Origin: Rhipidocladum racemiflorum
Lineage: Eukaryota; Streptophyta; Magnoliopsida; Poales; Poaceae
DNA length: 64,000 bases
Assembly: GCA_036346355.1 (NCBI GenBank)
Contig: CM070572.1
Span: 12,283,001-12,347,000, forward strand
Direction of reading: 5' to 3'
Positions 1 through 11,643 of the stretch are shown one piece after another; position 1 is the stretch's first letter; each line of letters opens with the position of its first letter. The position numbers and the translations under genes were made by a program. The notes beneath the pieces are model-generated. The model saw only the letters and a program-made list of their open reading frames with translations, was not told where the DNA came from and made no database searches.

Positions 1-198
1 ATAAAAACCCAGTGGGAAAAATAATTGGAGAAAGAGTACATAGCACACGCTTGTTGTGTTGCACGGATTGTCTCATCAAAAACCTTAGGTAAGAAAACTT
101 CAATGAAAAACTTACTTAAGGAAAAGAGTACAATCCACCCAAACTTCAATGTTAATCTTCAAGATTCACGTTGGGTACTCAAACTTCATGTTCGAGAT

Positions 199-835
199 TT
201 ATGTAGGAGTATGTGAAAATTCTCCCCCTGAAATCTGCACTTCTCTAAGCCTCATCATCCCGATTCCTCTAATACATCTTTCAAAAGAAGATGCCGGGAG
301 TGACTTAGTAAATAAATCTGCGAGATTTTCACACGACTTAGTATGCAGTATCTTTATCTCGTTCATCTTATGCATTTCATGGGCATAAAAGAACTTGGGG
401 TTGATATGCTTTGTAAGGTTACTCTTCACATATCCCATTTGCACTTGTGCAACACAAGCTGCATTATCTTCATAGATAATAGTGGGGTTTGTTCCATGTT
501 CGTGCCACATGACTTCGGATGTGATGAACCATTCTTCAAGCCATGCACATTCCCGAGAGGCTTCATACAATGCAATGATTTACGAGTGGTTAGTCGACGC
601 CGAGACAAGAGTCCGCTTAGACGACTTCCAAGAAATTGCTGTTCCACCGCAAAGGAAAACATACCCAGCTTTGTGACTTGCCAAGATATGGGTCCGATAG
701 GTACCAAAGATCGGCATAGCCAACTAAATTCAATTCATTGTTTCTTACGTAAACAGGCCGAGGTCTTTGCTTCCTTGAAGGTAACGGAAGATGTCCTTCA
801 CACCTTTCCAATGCCTTTTGGTGGGTTCTCAGCAT
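199..835 (-). pseudogene. copia RNase H domain, two frame-shifted pieces
   Basis: Two minus-strand reading frames, 617-835 and 199-570, together cover a copia RNase H. The first holds YADLWYLSDP...GKSQ, matching the family's YAD-GYLSD---GKSQ-GYVF block. The second holds EASRECAWLEEWF, YEDNAACVAQ and THINPKFF-like (KHINPKFFYAHEM) blocks, then the downstream LADLFTKSLP motif typical of the copia polyprotein C-terminus. A frameshift between about 570 and 617 separates them. In an intact element the enzyme degrades the RNA strand of the replication hybrid. Confidence 0.85.
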
Positions 836-1629
836 CAGACTGCTAGCAAATTCACGGCGAACGCAATGTCCGGGCTAGTGCTATTTGCAAGGTACATGAG
901 TGCTCCAATTGCACTCAAATATGGGAATTCCGCTCCCAGGACTTCCTCCCCCTCTTCTCTAGGCCTGTATGGATCTAGGTCTGCTTGGAGTGACCTTTCG
1001 ACCATTTGGGTCTTTGCGGGGTATGCCTTCTCAAAACCAAATCTCTCCAATACTTTCTGCGTGTAGGATGATTGGTGTACCAAGATTCCGCCTTGGACAT
1101 GCTCAAGCTGCAAGCCTAAACAGAACTTGGTTTTACCCAAGTCTTTCATTTCAAACTCAGATTTCAAGTATGTGCATGCTTCTTCAATTTCTTCATCCGT
1201 CCCAATGATGTTCAAGTCATCTACATAGACGGAGATTATACAAAATCCATTCGTGGATCGTTGTATAAATACACATGGACAATCTTCATTGTTCGTAGCC
1301 TTTCTTGCAGAGAAAGTCACTCAAACGATTGTACCACATTCTTCCCGATCGCTTGATCCATACAGTGATTTCTCCAATTTCACCTTTGTATAGGTTTCTA
1401 TTTGCTCTGTCTTGGTTCGGGATAGGGATACCTTCCAGGTACTTTCATGTATACCTTCGAATCCAAGTTTCCATACAAATATCTTTGTGACAACATCCAT
1501 TAGCTTCATTTTCAACTTCAAGTTGATCGCCATTGAGATCAAGTATCTAAAGGTAATTCCGCCCATGACCAGGAGAATAGGTTTCTTCATAATCAACCCC
1601 GGGACGTTGAGTGAAACCTTGAGCGACAA
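835..1629 (-). pseudogene. copia reverse transcriptase, frame-shifted
   Basis: The minus-strand piece 835-1320 contains the RT catalytic block YVDDLNIIG followed by LKSEFEMKDLG and FCLGLQLEHVQGGILVHQ, all characteristic of Ty1/copia RT. The N-terminal fingers are in the neighbouring frame 1321-1629 (VARLVAQGFTQRPGVDYEETYSPV-type region, decayed), with stops between them. Aspartates of the YVDD box are present, but the frame is broken so no full enzyme can be made. Confidence 0.85.
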
Positions 1630-1704
1630 GCCTTGCCTTGTACCTTACAACTTCATTGTTTTCGCTTTCTCTTGCGAACAAAAACCCATTTGTGACCTAG
1701 GGGT

Positions 1705-3328
1705 TTATATGGGGAGGCGTGGCACACAGGCCCAAACACCTCTCTTTTGTTCGTGAGAGACTAACTCTGCAGTGATTGCCTTCTTCCAATCTTCCCAATC
1801 GAGCCTTTTCTTGCACTCTGCGAGAGATGCGGGCTCGGGATCATGATTAATGATCGTGGCAATCTTCTTTGCAAAGTATGCATCGACATTGGCTGTTGCT
1901 CTATTCATTGATTCTCCTGATATTACAAAATTTATGGCCATTTCATCATGGGGTGCTTCGTGCACTTCTACTTGCTCTTCATTGCTATTTCCCATTCCAG
2001 GAGCAAGTTCCTTTAGTTTTTCTCCGCCAATGTGTGCGCACACATTATTTTCGGCGGCTTCTTCCAATGGAAGGTTCAGATCTGGAATTGCCTTTTCCAC
2101 AGGCTTATTTCCAGTGCCAGGTCTCAACTGGCTCCCCTTCTTGCTTTGGGGCACTTTTGTGATTGGCTGTGGTAAGTCCTCTTGCCCAGTTTTCCCCAGA
2201 CGTCTCCGGGTACTTTGGGTTTGAGAAGCCAGTTTTCCTGTTCTTTTTCTTTGAGGCCTCTGAACAGGATGAGGGATACCTTCTGCTTTCTTAGGTATTT
2301 TCACCCTCTCTGGTGCATTTCTTGCGGGTACATGCGACTTAACCACGCTCTTCAGATCACAAAAATGATCAGGCAGTTCATTTGCTAAATTCTGCAAATC
2401 AATTATCTTCTGGACTTCTTGATTTGCTTCATTAGTGCGAGGGTCATGTGCGGGGATCCCAGTGGAATGCCATATTATTTCCCGGCATTTTTCATCCAAT
2501 GGTTGATTCTCTCCCCCTAATGACGGGAAACGGTCCTCGTCAAAGATACAGTCAGCGAATCGGGCTGTATGCAAGTCTCCAGTCATGGGTTCCAAATATC
2601 TGATTATGGATGCACTCTCATAACCAACGTATATCCCAGACTTGCGGAGAGGGCCCATTGCAGTCCGCTGTGGGGGTGGTATAGGTACATATACCATACA
2701 ACCAAAATTTCTAAGATGGGAAATCTTCGGGATGACCCCTTGCACTAGTTGCATAGGTGAATGGATGTTGTAGGCCGATGGTCTATAATTGATGAGTGCT
2801 GCTGCGTACAGGATTGCGTGTCCCCAACAAGTGTTGGGCAAGTTACAACTCTGCAAGAGCGGTCTGGCAATGAACTTAATCCTCTTTATTAGTGCTTCAG
2901 CTAGCCCATTTTGCGTATGGACGTACGGTACAGAGTGCTCAACAGTTATTCCCGTTGCTATGCAATAATCATCAAATACCTTGGAAGTAAATTCGCCGGC
3001 ATTGTCCATTCAAATGGACTTCACGCGATGATCAGGAAAAGCATTCTTAATTCTGATGATCTGCGAGATCGATTTGCGAATGCATGATTCCTTGTTGACA
3101 AGAAACATGTATGCGACCATTTCGAGGAAGCATCAATGAGCACCATAAAGTATCGAAACGGCCCGACAAGGGCTGAATCGGCCGCAAATATCCCCTGAAT
3201 GCGTTCCAGAATGTAGGGATTTCATGTTGCACTTTCATAACAGAGGGTCTAGTTATTAATTTCCCGGTGGCACATGCATGGCACACAAAATCTTCATGAT
3301 TCAAAATTTTTTTTAACATTAATGCCAT
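1705..3328 (-). pseudogene. copia GAG-pre-integrase and integrase
   Basis: The 434-residue minus-strand frame 1705-3009 begins at DNAGEFTSKVFDDYC, which carries the second catalytic Asp of the D-D-35-E core. It continues with HSVPYVHTQNGLAEALIKRI (the Glu region; the usual NG-AE--I--I arrangement is visible) and the C-terminal segment FGCMVYVPIPPPQ and GIYVGYES. Upstream, 3047-3328 carries HEDFVCHACATGKLITRP, the GAG-pre-integrase zinc-binding region (C--C kept). The start of the integrase core is lost between 3009 and 3047. A long variable linker (PQRKRTGKLA...) follows toward RT. Integrase would join the cDNA to host DNA. Confidence 0.88.
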
Positions 3329-3591
3329 GACCTTATGAGTTGTTAACTATATTTCTCATCATTCTAAGACCAAGATGACCTAAATATACAATGCCATAAA
3401 GGAAAATAATTCAGAGCTTCTAAAGAAGTATACACTGCGTGTGTATTGATTCTCGTGTAGTACAACCAAGATTCATATGAGGGATATTTTTCTAATACCA
3501 TTTTTTTTCATATTCCGCGTGCTTCACAATGCACAAATGCTCTTTGTCATTTTCTTCATTGGTTTCTACGTGAAACCTATTGGCGCGGATA

Positions 3592-4359
3592 TCATTGAAA
3601 ACTTAAGAGAGTGCGTGTTGATTCAGAGTACAAAAGAGCTTCTTCAATAACCAAAGTTGTACTCATTGGCAATATAATTGTGGCTTTTCCAGAGCCTATT
3701 ATATGCGTATCGCTTTCTGCGATTTTCGTAATCCTTCTAGCGTTCTTCGTGATCGTCTGGAAGTATTTCGACTCTCTTAAGATGGTATTAGCTTTGTCTA
3801 CTATCAACAATGCATATCTCCTCTATTTGGGCGCTACACAATTTCTTAATGAAAAGAAATATAATTCTAATCATACAGTGGCAAAGTAATTCAAAAACAT
3901 TACTTGCAAATATAGAATACTGGAATAAAGAATAAATTGCAATTCTATTCATGAGAAAAGAAAATGTATGCTCTTGGAGAGCTTACAATTCATTATTCAA
4001 AATTCATTAACAACCAGCGCTCAGTAGTCCGCAAAATTTCAAAGTAATTCAATCTTCTTTGTGCTTAGAGCAAGATGGTGGACTTGAGCTTCTCGAACCG
4101 CTTCAAGTGCGCTTTATAACTCAAGTACACTCACCTCAGCCATGTATTCATTCTTCAAAGTGGCTGAAAGGTGATGTCTGAGAAAGGGCAAAGTTTGATC
4201 ATTTTGCTCGGCATTAGGTTGTGCGTCCTACGAGGACCCTAAGCCACATTTCTTCTTGCTCGCAAGCATGATATTCAAATTTGATGCCCATGTGAGATAG
4301 TTCTGTTCATTCGGGGTCAGTTCTTCAAACTCACGTTTGACAATGCCAGGTATTTGCAT
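3592..4359 (-). pseudogene. copia gag and protease remnants
   Basis: A start codon at 4359 (minus) opens MQIPGIVKREFEELTPNEQN followed by YLTWASNLNIML, the N-terminal block of copia Gag (F-L---NY--WA---). An in-frame stop follows within about 50 codons. Downstream, the 72-residue frame 3592-3810 (ESDTHIIGSGKATIILP...) matches the region after the Asp protease that also survives at 44635-44850 in the second copia element in this window. No CCHC zinc knuckle or DTGA box was found in frame. Confidence 0.65.
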
Positions 4360-4577
4360 ATTCACAAGATTCTTTCTTTAGATTACTTCGTGTAATCTAA
4401 TAGATAGTGGTTGCAAAAATTCATAAATGCATAAAACAAATTCTCATGAATTTCCAGTAAACTAAAAGAAAACAATAATTGCAAGATTCATAATTACAAG
4501 ATTCATAATTACGGGATTCATAAATGCAATATTCATATATACACAGATTCATAAATATTCATAAAAATTCATAAATA

Positions 4578-4850
4578 CAGCTTCGTGCATGTATGTGATC
4601 GGCTTCGTGCATGCGATCAGATTTATGCGCTGATCGACTTCATGTATGCCATCAGATTCATGTGCATGATCGACTTCGTCGCGATCTGTTTCATGTGCAC
4701 GATCGGCCGTGCATCGCGATCGGATTCATATGCATGATCGACTTCTGCGATCTGTTTCATGTGCGTGATCGGCCGTGCAGCGATCGGATTCATACGTCGC
4801 GATCGGCTTTGTGTGCACGATCGGCCCGTCGCGATCGGCATAAGCGCGGC
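4578..4850. repeat. degenerate ~18-bp tandem repeat in copia leader
   Basis: Units resemble CTTCATGTGCATGATCGG and are arranged as alternating TTCATGTGC and GATCGGCC blocks. A higher-order unit of about 65 bp is seen twice: one beginning near 4659 and one near 4727, each with a shared GATCTGTTTCATGTG core. It lies between gag and the LTR, in the untranslated leader of the element. Confidence 0.7.
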
Positions 4851-5439
4851 CGTCGCGTCTTGGCTGTCGATTCCATGCACGTCGGCCTTCTTGGCGCGAC
4901 GGTGGCGCTTCGTCGCGGCATGCTTGAATTTCCAATGAATTATATTAAGGTAATTTTTCATCATTACTTGATAACAGAAAATAAATTCCAACATAAATTA
5001 AATGCGGTGTAATGCTAATTACAACTTATGTAACTCTCGTTGGTTGGGAGCGAAAACAGGTAACGAATATCTCTGTCAATTCGACTCTTGGCCAGGTCAA
5101 CCTGCCCTTAGGGCTCACATGAGGGAGGGAGCACTTCCCGTTTCCGGGTGCCAATTAAAGAACCAAGCCTCATGTGTGTTTTCCTAGACACCAATTATCT
5201 CATGTCTGTTTATTCATTACCAAAATCAAATCCCAACCACTCAGGTTTTGTTGCCAATTAAACGTGCATGTAGTGATGGCTTCATGCCCACGTACTGTTG
5301 CTTCGTGATAGGGCTTCGTGCCGATGTACTATGGCGATCTGTAGCTTCATGCTACGATCTGCGAAAGTTGTTGTGAACTTGTAGCTTCGTGCCACGTTGA
5401 AGAACACGGTACTTAGATGCGTAGATTAGATGCATACTC

Positions 5440-5575
5440 GTAGCTTCATGCCACGATTAGATGCATTCATACTATGTACTAGAGAAATACCGCGAACTCG
5501 TAGCTTCGTGCCACGATTAGATGCATTCATACTATGTACTAGAGAAACACCGCGAACTCGTAGCTTCGTGCCACA
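5440..5575. repeat. 60-bp tandem repeat in copia leader
   Basis: A 60-bp unit starting GTAGCTTCRTGCCACGATTA is present at 5440-5499 and 5500-5559 with only a few differences, and a third partial copy starts at 5560. Further isolated GTAGCTTCRTGC copies occur between 5340 and 5400, so the array was once longer or more dispersed. Confidence 0.85.
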
Positions 5576-5833
5576 TAGATGCGCGTAAAGAATTGAACGA
5601 GCTATTAGATTCAATCTTCTGTTTCTCACCTTTCCAATCTATTCTTCGGTAGGCTATCGCGTAGGATAGAGTCGCGTAGGACTTTTTCTTTCGGCAATCC
5701 GAGTGGATGCCGGCTTGATGGCGAGTTGATTGCAGATCGGATCGGGCGATCAATCGCCGGTAGTAGTCGTTCGTCGTTGTCGACGATCCTTCACTTCTTG
5801 TCTTTTTCTCACCTTTCAATCTTTCTCCGGTAG

Positions 5834-5851
5834 AGCTTCGTGCTGATAACG
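5834..5851 (-). other. copia primer-binding site candidate
   Basis: The minus strand directly after the LTR reads CGTTATCAGCACGAAGCTC. It does not match the common initiator-Met tRNA site (TGGTATCAGAGC) end to end, though TATCAG is shared. A nearly identical stretch, CGCTATCAGCATGAAGCTC, follows the 5' LTR of the other copia element at 41095. The position and this conservation support a primer-binding role; the tRNA used is not identified. Confidence 0.5.
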
Positions 5852-6071
5852 TGTTAGACAACCTCGCTATCGAATAGTCCGGGGTTGCCTAATAGATCTA
5901 AACTGGAGAATAGAGAGAGAGGGAGAGAGACACAATATGAGGAGGAACTGCTCTGCTTTATTATTCTCATTGCTTGTGTACAATGGGGTGACCCTCTGCC
6001 TCCTATATATAGCGGTTCTGCTTAGAGATAAGGAAGAGTCCATATAGGATACGTCAATTGGTTTCCTAACA
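5852..6071 (-). repeat. 5' LTR of the copia element (220 bp)
   Basis: The boundaries are TGTTAG at 5852 and CTAACA at 6071, forming the short terminal inverted repeat expected of an LTR. On the minus strand it contains a TATATATAGG promoter-like box (near 6003-6012) and an AATAAAGC poly(A)-signal-like motif (near 5957-5964), in that order, followed by CT-rich sequence. Confidence 0.85.
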
Positions 6072-7717
6072 ACCTGCACCATGGCATGAGTGGCTACTGC
6101 CGCTGGCTCTACCTTTCCGCACGTAAATTCGAAATGACCTGCCAACGCGGCGGAGTTTTCGGTTTGGTGTTGGCTTCGTATGAGATGCTGACACGTGCGA
6201 GGTCTCAAATTTTGTTTTTAGTATATATCTTGGAGGGTTAAAATCCAAATGTTCGATGAGGTCTTGAAATTTCGGGAAAAAAATTGAGATGAAATAAAAA
6301 AATTAAATTCCAAATCAGTTTTTTTTAAAACCGAGTTTTTCGACGAAATCACCAAGATTTCATCTAAAATGTCCGAAATCTCAGTCAAATTGAATCGACC
6401 TAAAAATGGTCGAAAATACATAATTTTTTTTTGAATTTTTTTATTATTGTGATGTATTACTAATATTCTCATAAAATTTTGAGATCATGATCAAGCCTGA
6501 GGAATTTTAAAAACTTATGATATTGCTAATGTCGTGATAAAAGCCTTATGTTCGCTCTGTTTTTTATTTTTTAGATGTAACAAATAAGTTCAAGTCATTT
6601 GGAAAATTTTCTATATAATTCTATCAAGGGCAGGAGCGATCAGACACACCCGATCCAATGCATCGAGCCCACCTAGTCAGTGACACGGATCAGCCCACAA
6701 CAATGAGCAGGTGCATAGTCAACAGATGGGCTTTGTTGGGCCAAAACTCACCGTTCAATTGTCAAACCCTAAATAACTTTTTTTTAGAACCGGTGTACAA
6801 TTTTTGGTATAGCAGTGGTGAATGCACACACGCTAGGGTGCGGCTAGAGGAAGAAGTTTTGTTCGGTGGTGAGCTACTTCCTAGGATATTTAACTTGGTG
6901 GGTCGATGCTTACTGAATGCCTAATTTGGCAGTTGGTAACCCCGTTTGCTGTCTGCAAAACTTGATTCGAACCATAGACGCACGTAGAGACCATAAAGGG
7001 AGGAGAGGGGCTCGACACCTCTCCTTTGAGAGCACATGGTAGCCCAACGAGTCAGGGGTGCTTGTTGTACGTCACGAGGAGTCGACCATCGCGAGGGCAT
7101 GGTAAGGGCATCAAGTAGATGCCAGAATATCGGCTAGGGAATAGATATGTAGCGATGGACAATCCATCGCAGTGAAAGCAAGCAGGTAGGTAAGGCGGCG
7201 CAACGTGAGTTGGCGAATGCCTAACCGAATGAGTGGGCTGACTACAACAACAAATATGCAATGTGAGCCCCTTTTCTGATATATGATTTTTTCTTATAAA
7301 TTGTAACTATGTCAATGGGTTGAATAGAGACAATAGCTAATTTGTTTGATTGATTGTGTTAACTTGTTCATAGATTTTTAAAAGTTTGACAAGCAAATGT
7401 TGTACAAGTATTTCTCAAATAACGAAGTAATGAGAGTAACCTTCGAACCGATGAGAACACAACACAAGTTGTTTAATATGTTTGTCTTAATTTAGCTTAA
7501 TCTTTTGAATTCACACTTTATTTTTATCCTGACTTCATCACTGTCAATGAGTGTAGGATAGGTAGCGTCCCACGGCTTGTAGGTCCTGTCTTATGACAGA
7601 AAGTAGAGGACAATATATGGGTAGGATAGAGGGGAAAAATCCTTTAGTCCATCGAAAATTGGTACTTAATAATGGCATGCATATAATCTTTCAACCCCAC
7701 TATGGCACTATTTACTC
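6072..7717. other. intergenic; AT-rich repeat at 6240-6530, otherwise nothing recognised
   Basis: 6240-6530 is AT-rich. On the minus strand it has the same words (CTCAGGCTTGATCATGATCTC, then AATATTAGTAATACATCA) as the tandem units at 58.6-60.2 kb, so it is a dispersed copy in opposite orientation. The rest (6530-7717) has only short unsupported frames; no gene or transposon end was recognised. Confidence 0.5.
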
Positions 7718-7896
7718 TCTTTTTTTTTGAAAAATAGTCGAAGCTATAATTAAATTAGAAGGAAAGCAAGAGTTCAAGATACATGAGACTACACCACAAA
7801 GGGAAAAAATGCAGGCAAAAGGGAAGGAAAAAAAGAAAAAATAAATAGAGAAGGGAAAAGAAAAAAGAAAAGAAAAAAAATCAAGTTGTTCTCAGA

Positions 7897-8524
7897 CAAG
7901 CCGATGTAGCACTTTTTTGAGCCCTCGAGCGCCAACTAAACTCCATTTTGTAGCCTCCTCCTCGATGTCCTGAAGTATTTCCTCATTTGTATTTCAATTG
8001 TTTTGGAAGATTCTGTTGTTGCACTCTTTCCACCACTGCCAGCAAGTCAGAATAATCAAAATTTTAACTCCTTTTTTATGTTCGAACTGGCAGCTAACCT
8101 GCTGTGGGTTCCACTATTCTAGGCACGAGGCCGCTTGCCAATGATCCGGCAACAGCGAAGGCAACTGGACCTATCGGGCGATGGCTGACCACAAACAACG
8201 AAACTAGGGGCAATCAACAAATAGATGGTGAATGGTTTCCAGGATCCAGTGGCACATTTGACATAAATATTGATTTGGCCATCCCCGGAGCTGAAGGTGT
8301 TGTGTTGTCCATATGCGATTTTGCTGTGCAAGCCAAAAGAAGATTTTGCAGTGCAATGGCACCCATGCTGACCAGATTGTTGCACTATAAGATTTATAAG
8401 TGCTTCCTGCAAACTGCATGCTATATGCCGAGGAGGTTGTGTAGTCGTTTTTGAGGGTTTTTGTCCATACTATTTCATCTTTAGTTTGTGGCCATAGAGT
8501 CAACGTCTGTATTTTCGTCCACAA
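7897..8524 (-). pseudogene. LINE ORF2 C-terminus, zf-RVT type
   Basis: Frame 8204-8524 contains DEIVWTLT-like opening (DEIVWTKTLKNDYTTSSAY), then SAWVPLHCKIFFWLAQQNRI, the TTQHLQLRGW block and C-MC---ET--HLFVDC. These are the spaced Cys/His residues of the zf-RVT domain of plant LINEs. The frame is then lost, but 7900-8090 still reads WQWWKECNNRIFQN, the family's W-WKERN-RIF tail. It ends near 7897. Confidence 0.85.
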
Positions 8525-8669
8525 TTGTACATATTTTGTGAGAAGATGAGCAGTCAGGTTGTGCCGAATATCACGAATCCAATTGTTGTTTCGTAGAGAA
8601 TTTGCCAGTGATCTTGCCTTCCGCCTGGAGTGCTTGAAGAGATCTGGTGCAAGCTGTGAAGGTGCTTTA

Positions 8670-10550
8670 CTATGGAGCCAGCTGGAGGTCTAGATGGTCA
8701 CCGTTTGGCCATTGCCAATGATTATTTTGGTAGCCGTGGAGAAGAGCATGTGGTTGGTTTGATCGCGAGGTGTTGTCATTCCATTCCAAGGTCTTTCTAG
8801 AGCCGTCCACTTTAGCTACAGCCATCATAGTCAGAGTGCACAAAAAGCTATCCAATTCCAGAATGCCTAGCCCCCCCCAAACGAAAGGGTATACAAATGG
8901 TTGTCCATCCCACTTTACACTTGCCACTGTAAAAGCACATCGTTCCCTTCCTACAGGAATTTCCTCCTTAGCTTGTCAAAATCAGTAGTGAATTTTTTTG
9001 TGCCTTGATTATCGTTACAAGATATATAGGTAGTGAGGACATGATTGCTTTGACCAAGCTGAGGCGACCTCCCATGGTAAGGTGGTGTGCCTGCTAGCTC
9101 GCCATTCAATTCGCCACTTTGTCTTGGATGTCTTGTAGGTGGACATGACGTAACCGACCCAGAGTGAGCGGTAAGCCCAAGTATTTCATAGGGAAGCGCG
9201 AAATGCCCCTGGTGAATGGCTCAAGGATGCTCTGGAGATCAAGGCCTTGGCATTGGATTGCATCCATTGATCGCTCTTTTGCAGGTTAACTCAAAGGCCA
9301 GAGGCCTCCCCAAAAAGACGTAGGATGGCTATGATTGCTTCTAACTCTTCAGTGACCGGATTTAGGAAGATTTCAACATCATCTGCATAGAGGGATAATC
9401 GAAGCGAGGAGGCGCATCCTTTCTAGGGGGAGAGGACACCATCCTTAGTGGCTTTGGTGAGAATGTGGTGCAAAGGGTCAATAGCTAGTATAAAAAGGTA
9501 AGGCGATAGGGGATCGCCTTGCCTTAGGCCACGTTGGTGCCTGACTTGAGGCCCTCGCACCCCGTTAAGTAGGATCACTTAAGTGGAAGTTATGAAGGAG
9601 ATGGACAGCCAATCCCGCCACTGAGCGCTGAATCCGCCCACTTGCATTAGGTCCAGTAAGTATTCCCATGAAACTGAGTTGAAAGCTTTTTCGATGCCAA
9701 GTTTTATCATAAAAATAGGCGTACGAGAGTGATGATAAGATCTTTCTTGGTCTTAGAAATACAAGAAGTTATCCTGAATACATCGCCCTTCGATGAATGT
9801 ACTTTGGAAATTTAAAATGAGTGAGTTGATGTGTCTCAATAGGCGCAAAACTAAAACCTTTGACAATAACTTTGCAAAAGAGTGAATGAGGCTTATCAGT
9901 CGATAGTCTCCCGCACTGCTCGAACCTTTTTTTTGGGATTAAGGAAATGAAATCTATATTAAGCAGACCCAATGCCCCTGCTGAACAATTTTGAACACAG
10001 CTGAGGGCAACCATGACATCATGCTTGATGATATCCCAGCAAAGATTTTAGAAGGTGCTGGAGAACCCATCCGGGCCCAGGGCTTTTCCTATGAGGAGTT
10101 GGTGGATTGTTTGCAGTACCTCATGCTCTGTGAATTGCGTGTCGAGGTCAACTATGTCGTGATCGGGGAGGTTTAGGCATCACCAAGTGATTATTTTGGA
10201 GCCATTTGCTTTGTCCCCAAGTAACGAGGAAAAGTGTTGGAACATCACATGTTCCTTGTCTTCATGGAGGGTGGCGATGCCCTGATCAGTTTGTAAAGAC
10301 TAGAAGAAGTTTTTTTGTTACCATCCATTAGCCCGTAGGTGGAAGAAATGGGTGTTCGCATCTCCCTCTTTTAGCCATACGATTCGAGAAGCCTGTTGCT
10401 TTGCATGCTTTTTATCCACCACCAATCCAAGCACCTTTAGCTTGAGTGTTTTACGTAGATTGAAATCAGCCTAGGAGAGTTCCCTTGAGTCTTGGGCTAT
10501 GTCGAGACGAAGAATGAGTACATTCGCTAAGTGAAACCGAAGCTTGACGT
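8670..10550 (-). pseudogene. LINE reverse transcriptase remnant
   Basis: Frame fragments can be joined by family order only. 9769-10014 carries NIDFISLIPKK (the RT palm start). About 9480-9545 reads GLRQGDPLSPYLFILAIDPL, the conserved RT block. About 9377-9391 reads SLYADDVEIF, with the catalytic YADD. 8670-8927 carries VKWDGQPFVYPFVWGGLGI, the GGLG block downstream of RT. Multiple frame changes and stops separate them. Confidence 0.85.
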
Positions 10551-10692
10551 CACTCAAGAATGAGGCGCTCCTAGAGCATAGCGTGCTTGCATTGGTGCAA
10601 AGTTTATGAGCCAGTCGTTGAAAAGAGTTGGTGTGCCTGTGCCGTGCAGTCCAAGCTCATTGGATAGCCTCCTGGAATCTCGGTAGACGAGG

Positions 10693-11157
10693 CTAGAAGT
10701 TTTTAAACCTAAAGGAACGGGGTTTCCGGGGGCCAATATCGGTTGCCAACAGTAGTGGGCAGTGGTCGGACATGGAGGTGGAGAGGGCTTGCAGTAGATG
10801 ATTCAAGAACGAAGCATCCCATTCGTGGTTCCGGAAGATACAGTCAAGCTTTACCAACGTTGGTTCATTTCGCTCATTTCTCCAAGTGTAATTTCGATTG
10901 TGGAGTGTAACTTCTCGAAGTTCGCAATGGTTAATCGTTGCACGAAATTGAGCCATTGAACGACGGTTGAGGTTGTTGTTATTCTTATCCCTTGCCTTGT
11001 AAATTAAGTTGAAATCACCTAGGACTAGCCAAGGTATTTCTGGAGGTGATGCCAGCGAGGTGAGCTCTCGGAGGAAGGAAGGTTTTGCATTTTCTTCGAT
11101 CGGTCCATAAACCGTAGATGCATGCAATCTGGTACTCTCACACTCTTGTAATACCAA
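10693..11157 (-). pseudogene. LINE apurinic/apyrimidinic-type endonuclease, C-terminal half
   Basis: The frame contains STVYGP, PWLVLGDFNLIY (the GDFN catalytic block), FR-TINHCELREV, YTWRNERN and DCIFRNHEWDASF, and ends with SDHCPLLL (the SDH catalytic His motif). This is a good match to the plant LINE endonuclease. The N-terminal QE motif half is missing, because coding similarity stops at about 11160. Confidence 0.88.
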
Positions 11158-11344
11158 TTAGAGCTTTTGGGCATCGAAAGTCCATTGGGACTCCTAATAT
11201 CCCTTGCCTCTACTGTTGTGTTTGGTTTCGTAGCCTCGGTTCATTTGCCGTTTCCTTTTCATTGAGACGGGGAACCTTCGATCAACTTGTACAAAAAACA
11301 AAGAAAGAAACACCGGTGCTGGTACATGAAAGCTACTCTATACT

Positions 11345-11643
11345 CTATAGTACATACTAGGTAGCGCAAACCGCGAGGGCGGTAAATCTGCTAATCGGCG
11401 GGAAGGTGAAGGCTTAGGAGGTCGTCGGCGATGGCTGAGGAGGCGAGGGCGAGAGCGCGGTGTGGCGACGTGGCTGAGCCGTGAGCAGGTCCTCAAGGTC
11501 TTCGTGCACGGCCTCGAAGGCTCCAGAAGGGGTAGACGTGGTCGCAGCGATGCCACGGCCTCGGACGAGCGGATTGCAACTGGACGTTCGCAATCGCAGG
11601 ATCTAGACGGCACGCGGAGCCCTCCCGCATTCATGCGAAACTC
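11345..11643. other. GC-rich segment without a supported gene
   Basis: Overlapping frames on both strands are open because of high GC. None matches a family I recognise. It abuts the TTTCA array that follows. The stretch before it contains TCTATACTCTATAGTACATA (11337-11356), vaguely like a Helitron 5' end, not sufficient for a call. Confidence 0.3.

Larger units (their letters stand above)
1..6071 (-). mobile_element. Ty1/copia LTR retrotransposon, decayed, 3' LTR off the left edge
   Basis: Read on the minus strand the order is LTR (5852-6071), leader, gag, protease region, GAG-pre-integrase, integrase, reverse transcriptase, RNase H. Integrase before RT is the Ty1/copia order. The coding part is broken by stops and frameshifts into at least six pieces, so it is not autonomous. 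A purine-rich tract (minus strand CAGGGGGAGAA, near 219-231) follows RNase H. The first bases of the window read on the minus strand as TTTTTCCCACTGGGTTTTT, a stretch common in the spacer before the true polypurine tract of plant copia elements, so the 3' LTR should begin just outside the window. The base after the 5' LTR starts ACCTG, the expected right-hand target duplication, which cannot be paired here. Confidence 0.9.
7718..11157 (-). mobile_element. LINE (L1-like non-LTR retrotransposon), decayed, 5'-truncated
   Basis: On the minus strand the order is endonuclease (10693-11157), reverse transcriptase (about 9000-10550) and a C-terminal zf-RVT region (7897-8524), the usual plant L1 ORF2 order. 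Every domain is interrupted by stops or frameshifts. The left end has a run of T on the plus strand (7721-7729), consistent with a poly(A) tail at the 3' end. The endonuclease lacks its N-terminal half, so the 5' end is truncated near 11160. ORF1 was not seen. Confidence 0.85.

Noticed and set aside
217..235. Polypurine tract as the immediate border of the copia 3' LTR
   Set aside because: The 220 bases to its left look like the spacer seen before the true tract in plant copia elements and do not match the 5' LTR at 5852-6071.
8104..8454. 116-codon plus-strand frame
   Set aside because: It is the antisense shadow of the LINE zf-RVT region.
11337..11360. Helitron 5' end
   Set aside because: The TCTATACTCT start is suggestive, but no CTRR end with a hairpin was found downstream.
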